From: Thermohalobaculum sp963822985
GTDB lineage: Bacteria; Pseudomonadota; Alphaproteobacteria; Rhodobacterales; Rhodobacteraceae
Reading direction: 5' to 3'
NCBI GenBank assembly: GCA_963822985.1
Contig: CAWGJU010000014.1
Location: 280,696 to 344,695, forward strand
Length of the DNA stretch: 64,000 nucleotides
A model generated the notes under the pieces. The model was not told where the DNA came from. It saw only the letters and a program-made list of their open reading frames with translations, and ran no database searches. The position numbers and the translations under genes were made by a program. Positions within the stretch are counted from its first letter, which is position 1. Every line of letters starts with the position of its first letter. Of the stretch, positions 27,714 to 37,321 are shown one piece after another.

Positions 27714-28796
27714 ATGAGGAGTGACAAGTCGCGCCGTACGCGCGTCAAGCGCACGAGCAATCACGGTGTCCGCCCGCCTGATATCGGCAAGGCGCGGCGG
27801 ACGCGTGCCGGCCGCAAAGCTTCCGGGGCGGCCCTCGATCGGGCCGAAAGGGAAGATCTCACTGCAGCGCCGGAGGCGGAGCAGTCCGGCAGCGCCAGGT
27901 CGAGATCTGTTGGCAGCGCGGAGACCAAGAGCCAACCTGAACGCGCCTCGTCGGCCCGCACCAGCCGCCGACGCAAGCAGAAGGGCGATACGGCAGAGGC
28001 GACGCTGGCGACGCAGGCGTCATCCGGGGCGGAGACCGGCGTAGGGGCCGGGACGGAGTCCGGGGCCGGCATCGCGCCGGCGGAGCCGGCCAAACACGAC
28101 AGGAACCGCCGGACGGAAGCCGCGCGTGCGACACGAGGCAATCCCGCATCGTCGGGGCGTGCGTCGACCAGGAGGGCGGCGAAATCCGGTAGTGCTAATC
28201 CGAAGGGGGCGGAGAACACCCCTGGAGGAGAGACGCAGCAGGACGCCGCGCCGGCGGCATCAAGACGTCGATTGCGCAAGGCGCCGGCTGCGCGTCCTGC
28301 GGCCGCCCGTGCGGCGGGACGCTCCGCGGCGGGCGATACCCGGCCGGCCGCGGAGGCACGGGCCAACCACGGCCGGGCCGAGCAGACCAGGGCCGATCAG
28401 CCCCGGGCCGACAATGCCGAGAAGACGCGGGCCGAGAAGGCGCGGCCAGCATCGTTGCGCGCCGAGGTATTGCGCGACGAGCCCTCGCAGGTCAGGCAAT
28501 CACGCGCCGATGCCTCGCGACGGACGAGGGCATCGGGTGACGGCGCCGCCCCGCAGGGAGCCGCGGCTGCGCGCCCGGCGGAGACTGTTCCCCGGCCTTT
28601 TGACAGAGGGTCCGATGCCATGGCGCTCACGCGCGAATCCGTCGAGATCCGCGCCGCGGCGATGCGCGAGCTGACGGCGGCCCGGTCGTTCCCGGAGCTC
28701 TTCGCGGCGCAGCTCCGATACGGCCGTGCAGCTTCCGAGATCTGGATGCGGCAGGTCAGGCTCGCGACAGCGCTATTCGTTGCCGGCCTCAGGTGA
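27714..28796 (+). CDS. Basic disordered protein with a C-terminal phasin-like domain
   Basis: The ATG at 27714 follows GGAG by about ten bases. The first 300 of 360 residues are low complexity, rich in Arg, Ala, Ser, Glu and Gly, including short repeated RAD/RAE units near residues 218-245 (for example RADQPRADNAEKTRAEKARP). This resembles the DNA-binding tails of PhaF and histone-H1-like proteins. The last 60 residues (SVEIRAAAMRELTAARSFPE, LFAAQLRYGRAASEIWMRQV) resemble a phasin helix-turn, the type that coats polyhydroxyalkanoate granules. A role linking granules to DNA is a guess. No other PHA gene is nearby. Confidence 0.6.
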   Translation: MRSDKSRRTRVKRTSNHGVRPPDIGKARRTRAGRKASGAALDRAEREDLTAAPEAEQSGSARSRSVGSAETKSQPERASSARTSRRRKQKGDTAEATLATQASSGAETGVGAGTESGAGIAPAEPAKHDRNRRTEAARATRGNPASSGRASTRRAAKSGSANPKGAENTPGGETQQDAAPAASRRRLRKAPAARPAAARAAGRSAAGDTRPAAEARANHGRAEQTRADQPRADNAEKTRAEKARPASLRAEVLRDEPSQVRQSRADASRRTRASGDGAAPQGAAAARPAETVPRPFDRGSDAMALTRESVEIRAAAMRELTAARSFPELFAAQLRYGRAASEIWMRQVRLATALFVAGLR

Positions 28797-29186
28797 ATTC
28801 TCCGGGTGAGCTGGAGCGGCGCGATCCTGCTGGGTTGCCTGGAGATTCCGCGGTGACGCGACAGGCGGCGACCACGCGGGTAGCCTGGTCGCCTGCCCGT
28901 CAGCCGCCTGTGCCCCAGACCCTCACCTGGTCGATGGAGTTGTCACGCTTCGGCCGGGCCAGTCTCGATGAGGAAGGGCAGAACCCCGCTTCGGCCTGCG
29001 CGGAGTGTTGAGGGGATTCACGACGTAGCGGACCGGGTCCCCAACGGGGAAGGCGCGCCACTTCCGGACGCTGACGCGGCAGGCGACACCATCACGCCGA
29101 TGCCCGTCAAGGCATCGATGAAGAGGGCTGTTGAACTGGCCTTTCTCGCCGGCCGCTAAGCTTGAGATACGCCGGTCGGGCCTGCC
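28797..29186. other. 390-base intergenic region, nothing recognised
   Basis: Lies between the phasin-like gene and the convergent AI-2E-family gene. No gene, repeat or terminator-like hairpin with a T-run was identified on either strand. Confidence 0.5.
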
Positions 29187-30314
29187 CTACTTTTCGTCTC
29201 GCTCCAGCGTCGCGCCGGTCTGTACGGTGCCATCGGCGGACATCAGGGCGGCGAGCGGTCGCAGCGTTGGGATCTGGCCGCAGACGATCATGAAGACGAC
29301 CATCAACGGCACGCTGAGAAAGGCGCCCGCGATGCCCCACAGCGCGCCCCAGAACGCCAGGGACAGCATGACCATCAGCGGGCTGAGGTTCAGGCCTCGG
29401 CCCGGCCAGTGCCGGCTGCACCACATTGTCGATGCAGAGCCGGAGCACGCCACCGACGAGCAGCACGATCCAGAACTGCGGCGCAAAGCCGAACTGGAGC
29501 GCGATGCCCGCTGGTGCCGCGATGCCCAAGGCGGTCCCGATCGTCGAAATGAACGCCGTGAAGAAGATCAGGATCGCCAGGGGCGAGGCAAAGGCCGTGC
29601 CGGTGGCCCACAGCACGGCATAGGTCACGAATCCGGCGAGCACGCTCGTCAGCGTGTTGATCCACATGTACTTCTGGACGAGCAGCGAAATTCTCCGGCC
29701 GAGCCTCGACATTGTCTCGGCTCGCTGCGGCGAGCCGACGATCTGGGGCAGTTTGCGGGTGAGGCCTCGCGCTCTGCGCCCATGAAGATCACATAGAAGA
29801 GGACGAGAAGCCCCGAGCCGAAGAGCGCGCCCGCCGGCGCCAGCAGATCGGGCGGTACCGTCTCGACATCGAACCCGGCGAGCTTCGCCTTCAGCCGGCC
29901 GACAGCCGCCTTGCCGATCACCGGCGCCAGCCCATCGATGCGCTGCCCGGCATGCTCGGCATAGGCCGGTGCCGCGTCGCCGATCTGGCCGACCTCGTCG
30001 GACACGATGCGCAGCGTCACGGTCATCAGCCCGAAGATGATCAGAAAGCTGAGCAGCCGCGCGAGCCATAGCGGAATGCGCCGACCGCCGATCGCGATCC
30101 GCCGGGTCTGCTCGCCGAGTGCGAGGACGAGGACGAGGAGATGAAGACCAGCTGCGCGACGGCCAGCGGGATGAAAAAGCTGCGCCCGGTAATAGAGGAC
30201 CGGCAGGAGGATAGCCGCGGTAACGAGGCCGAGGAACCAGGTTGGCGGGCCACCGACCGCGGTCAGCGGGCCCAACCGATCCACGGATGAACGATCCGCC
30301 ATTCCTTCACCCAT
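29187..30314 (-). pseudogene. AI-2E transporter family (PerM/DUF20) membrane protein, frameshifted
   Basis: This is a multi-pass inner-membrane protein of the AI-2E/PerM family. The ATG at 30314 reads MGEGMADRSSVDRLG. Family blocks are PLWLARLLSFLIIFGLMTVT, LLVLFYVIFMGAER, LVQKYMWINTLTSVLAGFVT, LAILIFFTAFISTIGTALGI and AFWGALWGIAGAFLSVPLMV, ending at TAG 29187-29189. About four one-base shifts (two near 30140-30190, one near 29775, one near 29400) are needed to read it through, for about 375 residues. The transported substrate is not known for most members. Confidence 0.82.
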
Positions 30315-30558
30315 CTCCGCTCCTTGCGCCACGGCGCCGAGCCGGCCGTTATGCTGCGCGCTCGCTGATCGGGCGATGTTATCAATCGTGCCGTGGCGCG
30401 CGCAGGATATCGGGGCGGACGCTCCGCGGTGACAGCCGGTCCGCCAAACGTTGGCGAGTGGGCTGCGCGAAAACCTGGTGCTCTGCGCCGCATCGTGGAG
30501 GAACCTCTCGCGCCTTCCGTCGTTCAGCCGCCTGAACAATTCATCCGAGGCAGTGGCA

Positions 30559-31650
30559 ATGGCGAGCTCGCCGAGTGAGACGACCGGCGGCACGCTGCTC
30601 TTGCCATCTGAACCAATTCCTCCCTGCGGAGAGCCCGTGGTGTGCGTCCCTGCGCGATCCGAGGCGCGCCGGCTGCCGGCACTCGTCGCGGCGCTCGATC
30701 AGCAGCGGGACCTCACAAGACCGCTTCGCGTCGTCCTTTTTTTGAACAACTGCGACGATCGCTCCTTGGAGGTCGCGGAGCAGGCGGCCTCGAAAGCTGG
30801 GCGCTGCGACGTCCGCATCCTGGAGCGACAGTTTCCGCCCGGCCTCGCGCACGCGGGATCGGCGCGGCGGGTGGCGATGGAGGCGGGCGCAGCTTGGCTC
30901 GACGCAGCCGGCGCAGCCGACGGGGCTCTTCTCACGACAGACGCCGACGCCATCCCGGCCGAGGACTGGGTCGTGCGCTCGCTCGCGGCGCTCGATGCGG
31001 GTGCCGACGTGGCGGCGGCCGCCTTGATGGGCGATCCCCGCGAAGAGGCTTGGTTCTCTCCCGCGCTTCGCCGGGCGATCGACGAGGTGCTGGCGGCGCA
31101 GGCACTGGCGGTCACGCTCGAGGACGGGATCGACCCGACACCAGGCGACCCAGCGCCAAGGCACGCTGACAGCTCGGGCGGCGGGCTCGCCCTTCGCCTC
31201 TTGACCTACCGCGCGGTCGGAGGCTGTCCGCCGCTGCCCTTCCGTGAGGATCTCGCCATGGTCGACGCGGTGCGCAGGCTCGGCGGCGTCCTCCGCCGCG
31301 ACCCGGGCATCCGGGTGACGGTATCCGCCCGGCTGCGCGGACGCGCGCCCGGCGGCATGGCCGATACGGTGCGCCGCTGGGCGGAGATGGTGGCGGCGGG
31401 CAAGCCGCTCGTCGTCCCGTGCCCGCAGGTCCAGCTCGTCCACTGGCGCGCTCGTGCGACCCTCCGCGCCGAGGCGGCGGCATCGGCCGCGGCGCTATCT
31501 CCCACACTTCACGCGCGGGTCGTGGCGGCAGAGGTAGCGCGCCGTCTTCCCGATCCGGCGGACTGGCGATGCTTCAAGCCGGCGGAGGAGGCTCGCACCG
31601 AACTGGAGGACCTCGTGAATGACGTCACCGCTCCGCGCGTCGCGGCCTGA
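30559..31650 (+). CDS. Family 2 glycosyltransferase
   Basis: This is a GT-A fold glycosyltransferase. I chose the ATG at 30559 (MASSPSETTGGTLLLPSEPI); the open frame extends 108 bases upstream without a good site. Landmarks are VCVPARSEARRLPALVAALD (nucleotide-sugar-binding start), LLTTDADAIPAEDWV (the Asp-x-Asp metal site) and PFREDLAMVDAVRRLGG (ED catalytic-base region). 363 residues, no membrane segment. Its last 32 bases overlap the next gene, so it is the first of a coupled four-gene cluster. Acceptor and donor are unknown. Confidence 0.88.
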   Translation: MASSPSETTGGTLLLPSEPIPPCGEPVVCVPARSEARRLPALVAALDQQRDLTRPLRVVLFLNNCDDRSLEVAEQAASKAGRCDVRILERQFPPGLAHAGSARRVAMEAGAAWLDAAGAADGALLTTDADAIPAEDWVVRSLAALDAGADVAAAALMGDPREEAWFSPALRRAIDEVLAAQALAVTLEDGIDPTPGDPAPRHADSSGGGLALRLLTYRAVGGCPPLPFREDLAMVDAVRRLGGVLRRDPGIRVTVSARLRGRAPGGMADTVRRWAEMVAAGKPLVVPCPQVQLVHWRARATLRAEAAASAAALSPTLHARVVAAEVARRLPDPADWRCFKPAEEARTELEDLVNDVTAPRVAA

Positions 31651-32746
31651 GCCGCAAGCATCGCTCGCCGCGCGGTTGGCGGCGGCGATGCCTCCGCCGG
31701 GCGAGGACGACGCTTGGCCGACCTCGCCGATGACGCTTCTGGTCAGCGAGGGCCTGACGCGTCCTGAAGCGGCATTGCCGACGCCGCGCCGCGGCGGCAT
31801 GGGCCGCCTTCTACGCCTGCTCGCAGAGATCGGCCGCGGCGACGCGAGCGTTGGGCGGCTCTATGAGGGTCACGCCAATGCGCTTGAGCTTATCGACCGA
31901 CTTGGCCCTGGTGCACTCCGCGAGCATTGGCTCGGCTGCGCGCGCAGTGCAGCTCTGCTCGGGGTGTGGGGGGCCGATCCACCCGAAGGCGCGCTCCGCT
32001 TCCGCCGCGACGGCGGGCGGCTACGCCTCGCCGGCGCGAAGCTCTACTGCTCGGGTGCGGACGGACTCGATGCCGCGTTGGTCCTGGCTAAGGACGAGGA
32101 CGGCGAGGAGGGTGCACGAGCGCTCCTGCTCGTGCAGGTCAACGAGCGGCTGCGCATCGACCGGAGCGCCTGGGCGCCTCTCGGGATGCGTGCCTCCGTC
32201 AGTGCACGGATCGACTTCGACGACGTCACGGTATCTCCGGACTCGATCATCTGCGACGCGAAAATTTACCTCGCAGAGCCGTGGTTCTCGGGCGGAGCGA
32301 TGCGCTTCGCCGCGGTCCAGGCAGGCGTCGCGCGCGGGCTCGCCGAGGCTGCCGCCGCGCACCTTGTGGGGCTCGAGCGCCAGGCGGCGCCGCACCAGGC
32401 AGCTCGCCTCGCCGACGCCGCGGCGGCGGTGGCTGGCCTGGAAGGCCTGTTGGAGGCGGCTGCCGCCGCGTGGGACGACGGCTGCGCGCCTGGGGCCTCG
32501 CCCAGTGCCGCAGAGCGCGCCGCCGCCTTCGGCCACCTGGCCCGCGTCGCCGCCGAGCGGGCACTGCTGGAGGCCGCCGACATCGCACAGCGCATCGTCG
32601 GGCTCTCTGCGCTGATGGAGAACCACCCCCTCAATCGCCGCCTGCGCGACGCGCTGACCTATGTGCGCCAGCCGAACCCCGATGGCGCCAAGGAGGCCGC
32701 GGGCCGCGCCTTCGCCGCCGGGCTCTTCCCGCGGCCCTTCGCATGA
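31619..32746 (+). CDS. Acyl-CoA-dehydrogenase-like flavoprotein
   Basis: 375 residues with the acyl-CoA dehydrogenase layout: helical N-terminal domain, beta middle domain (RFRRDGGRLRLAGAKLYCSG, and RIDRSAWAPLGMRASVSARI with DFDDVTVSP), and C-terminal helices including ADIAQRIVGLSALMENHPLN. ATG 31619 lies 32 bases inside the glycosyltransferase gene. The middle domain matches the family, but the usual catalytic Glu position is not obvious by eye. In this cluster it more likely oxidises a non-CoA intermediate than a fatty acid, which is inference from context. Confidence 0.82.
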   Translation: MTSPLRASRPEPQASLAARLAAAMPPPGEDDAWPTSPMTLLVSEGLTRPEAALPTPRRGGMGRLLRLLAEIGRGDASVGRLYEGHANALELIDRLGPGALREHWLGCARSAALLGVWGADPPEGALRFRRDGGRLRLAGAKLYCSGADGLDAALVLAKDEDGEEGARALLLVQVNERLRIDRSAWAPLGMRASVSARIDFDDVTVSPDSIICDAKIYLAEPWFSGGAMRFAAVQAGVARGLAEAAAAHLVGLERQAAPHQAARLADAAAAVAGLEGLLEAAAAAWDDGCAPGASPSAAERAAAFGHLARVAAERALLEAADIAQRIVGLSALMENHPLNRRLRDALTYVRQPNPDGAKEAAGRAFAAGLFPRPFA

Positions 32747-33441
32747 GCCGCGACCTGTTGCCGGCCGACGCGGCGCTGATCGTCGCGCCGCATCCGGACG
32801 ACGAGGCGCTCGGCTGCGGGGGTCTCCTGGCCGCACTTGCGGAGGCCGGCGCGCGGCTCAGCGTGGTGTTCGTCACCGATGGCGGGGCCTCGCATCCGTG
32901 CTCGCGGGATTGGCCGCGTTCACGCCTTGCGGCACTCCGCGCCGAAGAGGCGAAGGCATCGCTCGCGGCCCTCGGCGCCGCAAGCGCTGAACGACTCCAT
33001 CTCGGTTTGCCCGACGCCGGCATCGATCGAGGCGCGGCCGAATGGACTGCGGCGCTGGACGCAACGGTGGCGCTGATCTCGGGCCTGCGCCCCGAACTCG
33101 TCGTCGCTCCCTGGCGTCGCGACCCGCACCGCGACCACCGCGATGCGTACGTGCTTGCCGTGGAAGCACTGAGGCAAGCAGGCGTCAGCGCGCGGCTCCT
33201 CGAATACGCCATATGGCTCGACGAGCTCGGCGCCGAGGCCGATCGTCCGCAGCCGGGAGAGGTCTGCATGCTCCGGCTCGGGATTGACGCATGGCGGTCG
33301 CGCAAGTGCGCAGCGATCGGGGTACATCGATCGCAACTCGGTCTCGTCGTAATGGATGACCCGCAAGGCTTCGTCTTGTCGGCCGACACGGTCGATCGCC
33401 TGGTGCGCGGCGACGAGGTCTTTTTCGAGGGTCGGTCTTGA
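32743..33441 (+). CDS. PIG-L family N-acetyl-sugar deacetylase
   Basis: This is a zinc-dependent deacetylase of the LmbE/PIG-L type that removes acetyl from GlcNAc-containing substrates. ATG 32743 overlaps the previous stop (ATGA). The zinc motif AHPDD is at residues 15-20 (IVAPHPDDEALGCGG); the second metal and catalytic part is VAPWRRDPHRDHRDAY. 232 residues, typical. The substrate is likely the product of the adjacent glycosyltransferase. Confidence 0.9.
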   Translation: MSRDLLPADAALIVAPHPDDEALGCGGLLAALAEAGARLSVVFVTDGGASHPCSRDWPRSRLAALRAEEAKASLAALGAASAERLHLGLPDAGIDRGAAEWTAALDATVALISGLRPELVVAPWRRDPHRDHRDAYVLAVEALRQAGVSARLLEYAIWLDELGAEADRPQPGEVCMLRLGIDAWRSRKCAAIGVHRSQLGLVVMDDPQGFVLSADTVDRLVRGDEVFFEGRS

Positions 33442-34013
33442 GCCGGCCGATCACGCTCGACGGGTTCGAGGCCAAGTTCCGCTCTGAAGACGATCCCTGG
33501 CGCTGCCGTGACTCCCGCTCCGAAGCGTTTAAGCGCCGCCGGGCGCTTGTCGGGCTGCCGCTCGTCGCGACGGCGCTCGACGTCGCCTGTGGCGACGGTG
33601 CCGGAACGCAGGCGCTCGCCGCTCGCGCGCTCCGCGTTGACGCCACGGACGGTGCCGCGGCGGCGCTCGCGTCTGCGCGATTGCTGCTCGGAGATGCACG
33701 TATCCGGTTCTGGCACGCTCGGGCGCCCGGTGAACTGCCACGCGGACGATGGCATCGCATTCTTGTATCCGAGCTCGCCTACTACCTTCCGCCCGATGAG
33801 ATCCGGAGACTGGCCGAAGCCATCATCTCCCGCCTCGTTCTTGGAGGCGAGCTGATTACGGTTCACCATCTATTCCGATTTGACGACGCCCGCACTCCGC
33901 CAGCGCACGCTGCCGCTTTGCTTCGGGCAGCGCTCGTGCGGCGTCTGACCTGCATCTCGCTCCGGCGTTACTGCCGATACGAGATCGTCCGCTGGCTGAG
34001 GCCACGAGGCTGA
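33438..34013 (+). CDS. NodS-like SAM-dependent methyltransferase
   Basis: 191 residues, starting at TTG 33438, which overlaps the PIG-L stop. The N-terminus FEAKFRSEDDPWRCRDSRSE matches the NodS family signature, and TALDVACGDGAGTQALAARA is the SAM-binding glycine loop. Further landmarks are ILVSELAYYLPPDEIRRLAE and GGELITVHHLFRFDD. NodS N-methylates deacetylated chitooligosaccharide, so deacetylation followed by N-methylation is an attractive reading of this pair. The C-terminus looks normal in length. Confidence 0.85.
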   Translation: MSRPITLDGFEAKFRSEDDPWRCRDSRSEAFKRRRALVGLPLVATALDVACGDGAGTQALAARALRVDATDGAAAALASARLLLGDARIRFWHARAPGELPRGRWHRILVSELAYYLPPDEIRRLAEAIISRLVLGGELITVHHLFRFDDARTPPAHAAALLRAALVRRLTCISLRRYCRYEIVRWLRPRG

Positions 34014-34050
34014 CGAGGCGCGCCCCCAGCGGGGGCCCCGGAATGCGAGC

Positions 34051-34451
34051 GTCTCAGTAGGACCGGAGACACAAATTCCGCTGGGCCGCGAAAGACCTTC
34101 AAGACGAGACACAGTGTTCACGCCGTCGCCGAGGATATCGTCCGTGTCCACGACGATGTCGCCCAGATTGATGCCGATCCGAAAGGAGATCGGGACGTCC
34201 TTGGCTCGATCACCGATGTTCTCTTGCCAGGCGACCGCACATCGCACCGCCTCGACCGCGCTGTGGAACTCGATCAACAATCCGTCGCCCATGAGCTTGA
34301 CGATCCGGCCGCGGTTTTCCGTGACCAGCGGCTCGATGAGCTCTCTTCGCGCCGATGCCATGGCCGCGAGGGCGCCATCCTCGTCATCCCGGACGAGACG
34401 CGAAAAGCCGACCACGTCGGCAGCGACGATTGCGGCGAGCCGGCGCTCCAT
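34051..34451 (-). pseudogene. Class III adenylate cyclase domain, 3'-truncated
   Basis: ATG 34451 opens MERRLAAIVAADVVGFSRLV, the usual start of rhizobial-type class III cyclases; it contains the first metal Asp. KLMGDGLLIEFHSAVEAVRC has the second metal Asp, and DVPISFRIGINLGDIVVDTD and DILGDGVNTVSRLEGLSR follow. After ICVSG the match ends at about 34050, close to the end of the convergent methyltransferase. The TPR part that normally follows is missing, so this is the N-terminal 130 residues of a larger gene. Confidence 0.8.
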
Positions 34452-34736
34452 TGGTCGCTCCCCCGGCGCGGTCTGAGCTGCCGATGTGGGCGGCTACAGC
34501 CGGCTGATGGGTGACGACGAGACCGGCACGTTGCAAGCGCTCCGGTGGCAATCGACGCGAACGATGCGCCAATCTCGGTCGTGACCTGACGCCCCTACTC
34601 GCCAGCGCCTCGCCCGGCGGCGGATCCGGCCGGCAAGGCGGAAGCATGATGGCTGCGCATGGCCGACGAACGAAGAGGGCCGAACCTTTGAATGGGCTAT
34701 CCTCGCACGACCAGTCGGGCGGCTCCACCCGCGAGG
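34452..34736. other. 285-base intergenic region
   Basis: Separates the cyclase fragment from the phosphodiesterase gene. No gene or repeat recognised; the cyclase promoter should lie here. Confidence 0.45.
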
Positions 34737-35536
34737 TTAGAAAGGATACGGACCCTCGGCGGTGTGAAGGCCGGCAGAGGCCGTTGTGAACGCCCCGTCC
34801 CAGACGTGGAACATGTACCCGCGTGGTCCCGTCATGAACCCGGCCGCTGCCTCGGCCCTTAGATCCAATGGGAAGCCGCTGCAGACCGAAGGGGCAGTGC
34901 ACACGGCATAGGGCCCGAGCGTGCCCGTCATGGGCACATGGACGTGACCGGCGACGATCCTGAGCGGACCGTCCGCGGCCGAGATCGCCGACAAGATCTC
35001 GCCGGGTCGATCCAGGCCGATCCGGTCCATGAAGTGAATGCCGGTTCTGAACGGAGGATGGTGCATCGCGACCAGCACCGGACGTCCGGCAGCGCCGCGA
35101 ATGGTCGCGGAGAGGTGAGCGAGCGTCGCATCGATCACGGTCCCGCCGCTCTGCCCCTCGACCAGCGTGTCGAGTCCGACGACCCGCAGCTTGCCGATGT
35201 CGACCACCCAGTCGATATGACCTGTCTCCGGCATGGCGAGGGTGTCGGCGAAGGCCGTCGCGCAACGGCTCGCGCCTGTCGTGATTGCCGGGCAGCACCA
35301 GGAGCGGCAGGCCGAGCCGGTCGAGCTCGCGCCGCGCAACGGCGTAGCTCTCCGGAGTTCCGTCGTCACTGATGTCGCCTGTCACCAGCACCGCGTCGAC
35401 GGGCGCGAGCGCGGGCAGGTCTGCGAGGATGCGGCCGATCGCATTCTCCAGCAGCCCCGCGGTGTCCAGCGCGGCCCGAGACGAGCCGCGGCGGCGCCAC
35501 GACATGCAGGTCGCTTAAATGCAGGATGCGCGTCAT
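34737..35536 (-). pseudogene. GpdQ-like metallophosphoesterase, two frameshifts
   Basis: This is a binuclear-metal phosphodiesterase related to GpdQ and CpdA. It starts at ATG 35536 (MTRILHLSDLHVVAPPR). The metal motifs are all present: HLSDLH, VTGDISDDGTPESY, LPGNHDRRE, VAMHHPPFRTGIHFMDRI and IVAGHVHVPM. Frame changes lie near 35475 and 35270. It is the last gene of a ugp-like ABC operon, 26 bases beyond the last permease, so it probably hydrolyses the imported glycerophosphodiester. A paralogue with the same HHPPF-GI-MDRI pattern lies at 59889-60667. Confidence 0.83.
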
Positions 35537-35561
35537 CGGTCGGTCAGGCATCGCGGCAGCG

Positions 35562-36373
35562 TCACTTGATGCCCGCCCGCAGGAAGGCCTGCACGAACTG
35601 GCGCTGGAAGACGAGGAACGCGATCAGCAGCGGCGCGATCGGTCATCATCGTCGCGGCCGAGATCACCGAGATGTCGACGCCGTTCTCGGGCGCTGCGAA
35701 GATCGACAGCCCGACCGTCAGCGGTCGCGTGTCCGGCGAGTTCGTGACGATCAGCGGCCAGAGGAAGTTGTTCCAGTGGGTCGAGACCGAGACCAGCGCA
35801 TAGGCGAGGTAGGTCGGCCAGGCGAGCGGCACGTAGACCCTCAGCAGGATCCCCAGCCAGCCGCATCCCTCGATCCGCGCCGCCTCGTGCAGCTCGATCG
35901 GCACGCGACTTGAAGGCCTGGCGCATCAGGAAGATGCCGAAGGCGCTGGCCATGTAGGGCATGCCGACGCCCGAGGATCGTGTCGAAGAGGCCGAGCCGC
36001 GACACCATCACGTAGTTCTCGACGATCAGCACCTCGGGCAGGATGAAGAGCTGCATCAGGACCAGGATGAAGACGATGTCCTTGCCCGGAAACTCGACTT
36101 TGGCGAAGGCGAAGCCCGCAAGCGTGGTGATGATGAACTGGCCGGCCAGGACCAGCGTCACCAGCAGGAAGGTGTTGAGGAAGTACCGAGCCACGGCGCG
36201 CCCGCCCAGGCGATGCGGAAGTTGTCGAGCGTCCAGGGCGAGGCGACGTTCAGGTTGACGGCGTCCGAAGTGGAGTGGAACGCCGCCCAGAACGCGAACA
36301 GCAGGGGCGAGACCCAGAAGAACGCCAGCAGCAGGGCGCCCGCGCTCTCGACATGCCGAAGCATCGCGCTCAT
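35562..36373 (-). pseudogene. Ugp-like ABC transporter permease (UgpE type), frameshifted
   Basis: This is the second channel subunit of a carbohydrate-type importer. ATG 36373 overlaps the preceding permease stop. Blocks are GALLLAFFWVSPLLFAFWAA, YFLNTFLLVTLVLAGQFIIT, LMQLFILPEVLIVENYVMVS, SAFGIFLMRQAFK, then the EAA loop IELHEAARIEGCGWLGILLR and FVQAFLRAGIK before TGA 35562-35564. Shifts near 36205, 35960, 35905 and 35640 are needed to connect them. Conserved positions are otherwise kept. Confidence 0.83.
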
Positions 36374-37263
36374 TGGTAATGGGTCCGCCTGTCCAGCAGA
36401 GTGAACTGGATGCCCGCGACGACGCCAAGGACCACCAGAACCAGGATCGTCATGGCCGCGGCGTGCGGCGCGTCGAAGAAGGCGAAGGCCATTTCCCAGA
36501 TGTAGTAGAGGATCAGCTTCGAGGCGTCGGACGGCCCGCCCTTGGTCAGGATGAACAGGTGGTCGATCAGCTTCACCGAGTTGATCAGCGCGTTGACCAG
36601 CACGAACAGCGTCGTCGGCATCAGGAGCGGCAGGACGATGCGCCGCGTGTAGGTCCAGCGGCTCGCGCCCTCGATGTCGGCGGCCTCCTTCAGGTCCTCG
36701 GGTATGGTCTGCAGCGCGGCGAGGTAGAAGATCATGAAGAACCCCGCCTCCTTCCAGATCGTCACGATGATGACGGCCCAGAGCGCGGTCTCGGGCTGGC
36801 CCAGCCAGTTGACTGAGGGCAGGCCGAACAGCGAGCCGATCTGGTCGAGCACGCCCAGCCCTGGCGTGTAGAAGAACAGCCACAGGTTCGCCGCCGCGAT
36901 CATCGGCAGCATTGTCGGGGTGAAGTAGGCGGTGCGGACGAAGCCGCGCGCGGGGATCTTGGAGTTCGCCCACAACGCCATTCCCAGCGCGATGGCAATC
37001 GAGATCGGGATGGTCGCGGCCGCGTAGATGAGGTTGTTCTCGACGACCAGCCAGAAGGTCGGGTCGGCGAACAGGTCGGCATAGTTTTCGCCGCCGACGA
37101 ACTCGGGATCGCGCCTGCGCGTGCCGCGCGAGAACAGGCTCGTCCAGAGCGTCGCGAACGACGGGTAGAACGCGAAGGTCGTCAGCAGGATCGCGGCCGG
37201 CGACAGCAGGAGCCAGCCATAGATGGCCTGCCTGCGGCGCTCGATGTTCGCGTGCTGACGCAC
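36370..37263 (-). CDS. Ugp-like ABC transporter permease (UgpA type)
   Basis: This is a channel subunit with about six transmembrane helices. GTG 37263 (RQHANIERRRQAIYGWLLLS) is preceded by GAGGGGG; the open frame upstream lacks a comparable site. The EAA loop reads EDLKEAADIEGASRWTYTRR. Intact, 297 residues, the usual length. It follows the binding-protein gene and overlaps the UgpE-like gene. Confidence 0.9.
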   Translation of the reverse strand: MRQHANIERRRQAIYGWLLLSPAAILLTTFAFYPSFATLWTSLFSRGTRRRDPEFVGGENYADLFADPTFWLVVENNLIYAAATIPISIAIALGMALWANSKIPARGFVRTAYFTPTMLPMIAAANLWLFFYTPGLGVLDQIGSLFGLPSVNWLGQPETALWAVIIVTIWKEAGFFMIFYLAALQTIPEDLKEAADIEGASRWTYTRRIVLPLLMPTTLFVLVNALINSVKLIDHLFILTKGGPSDASKLILYYIWEMAFAFFDAPHAAAMTILVLVVLGVVAGIQFTLLDRRTHYQ

Positions 37264-37321
37264 AGTTTCCCCCTCTGATCGGTCCGGGCGCCGGAAGAAC
37301 TCCGACGCCCGGACCATGCCG

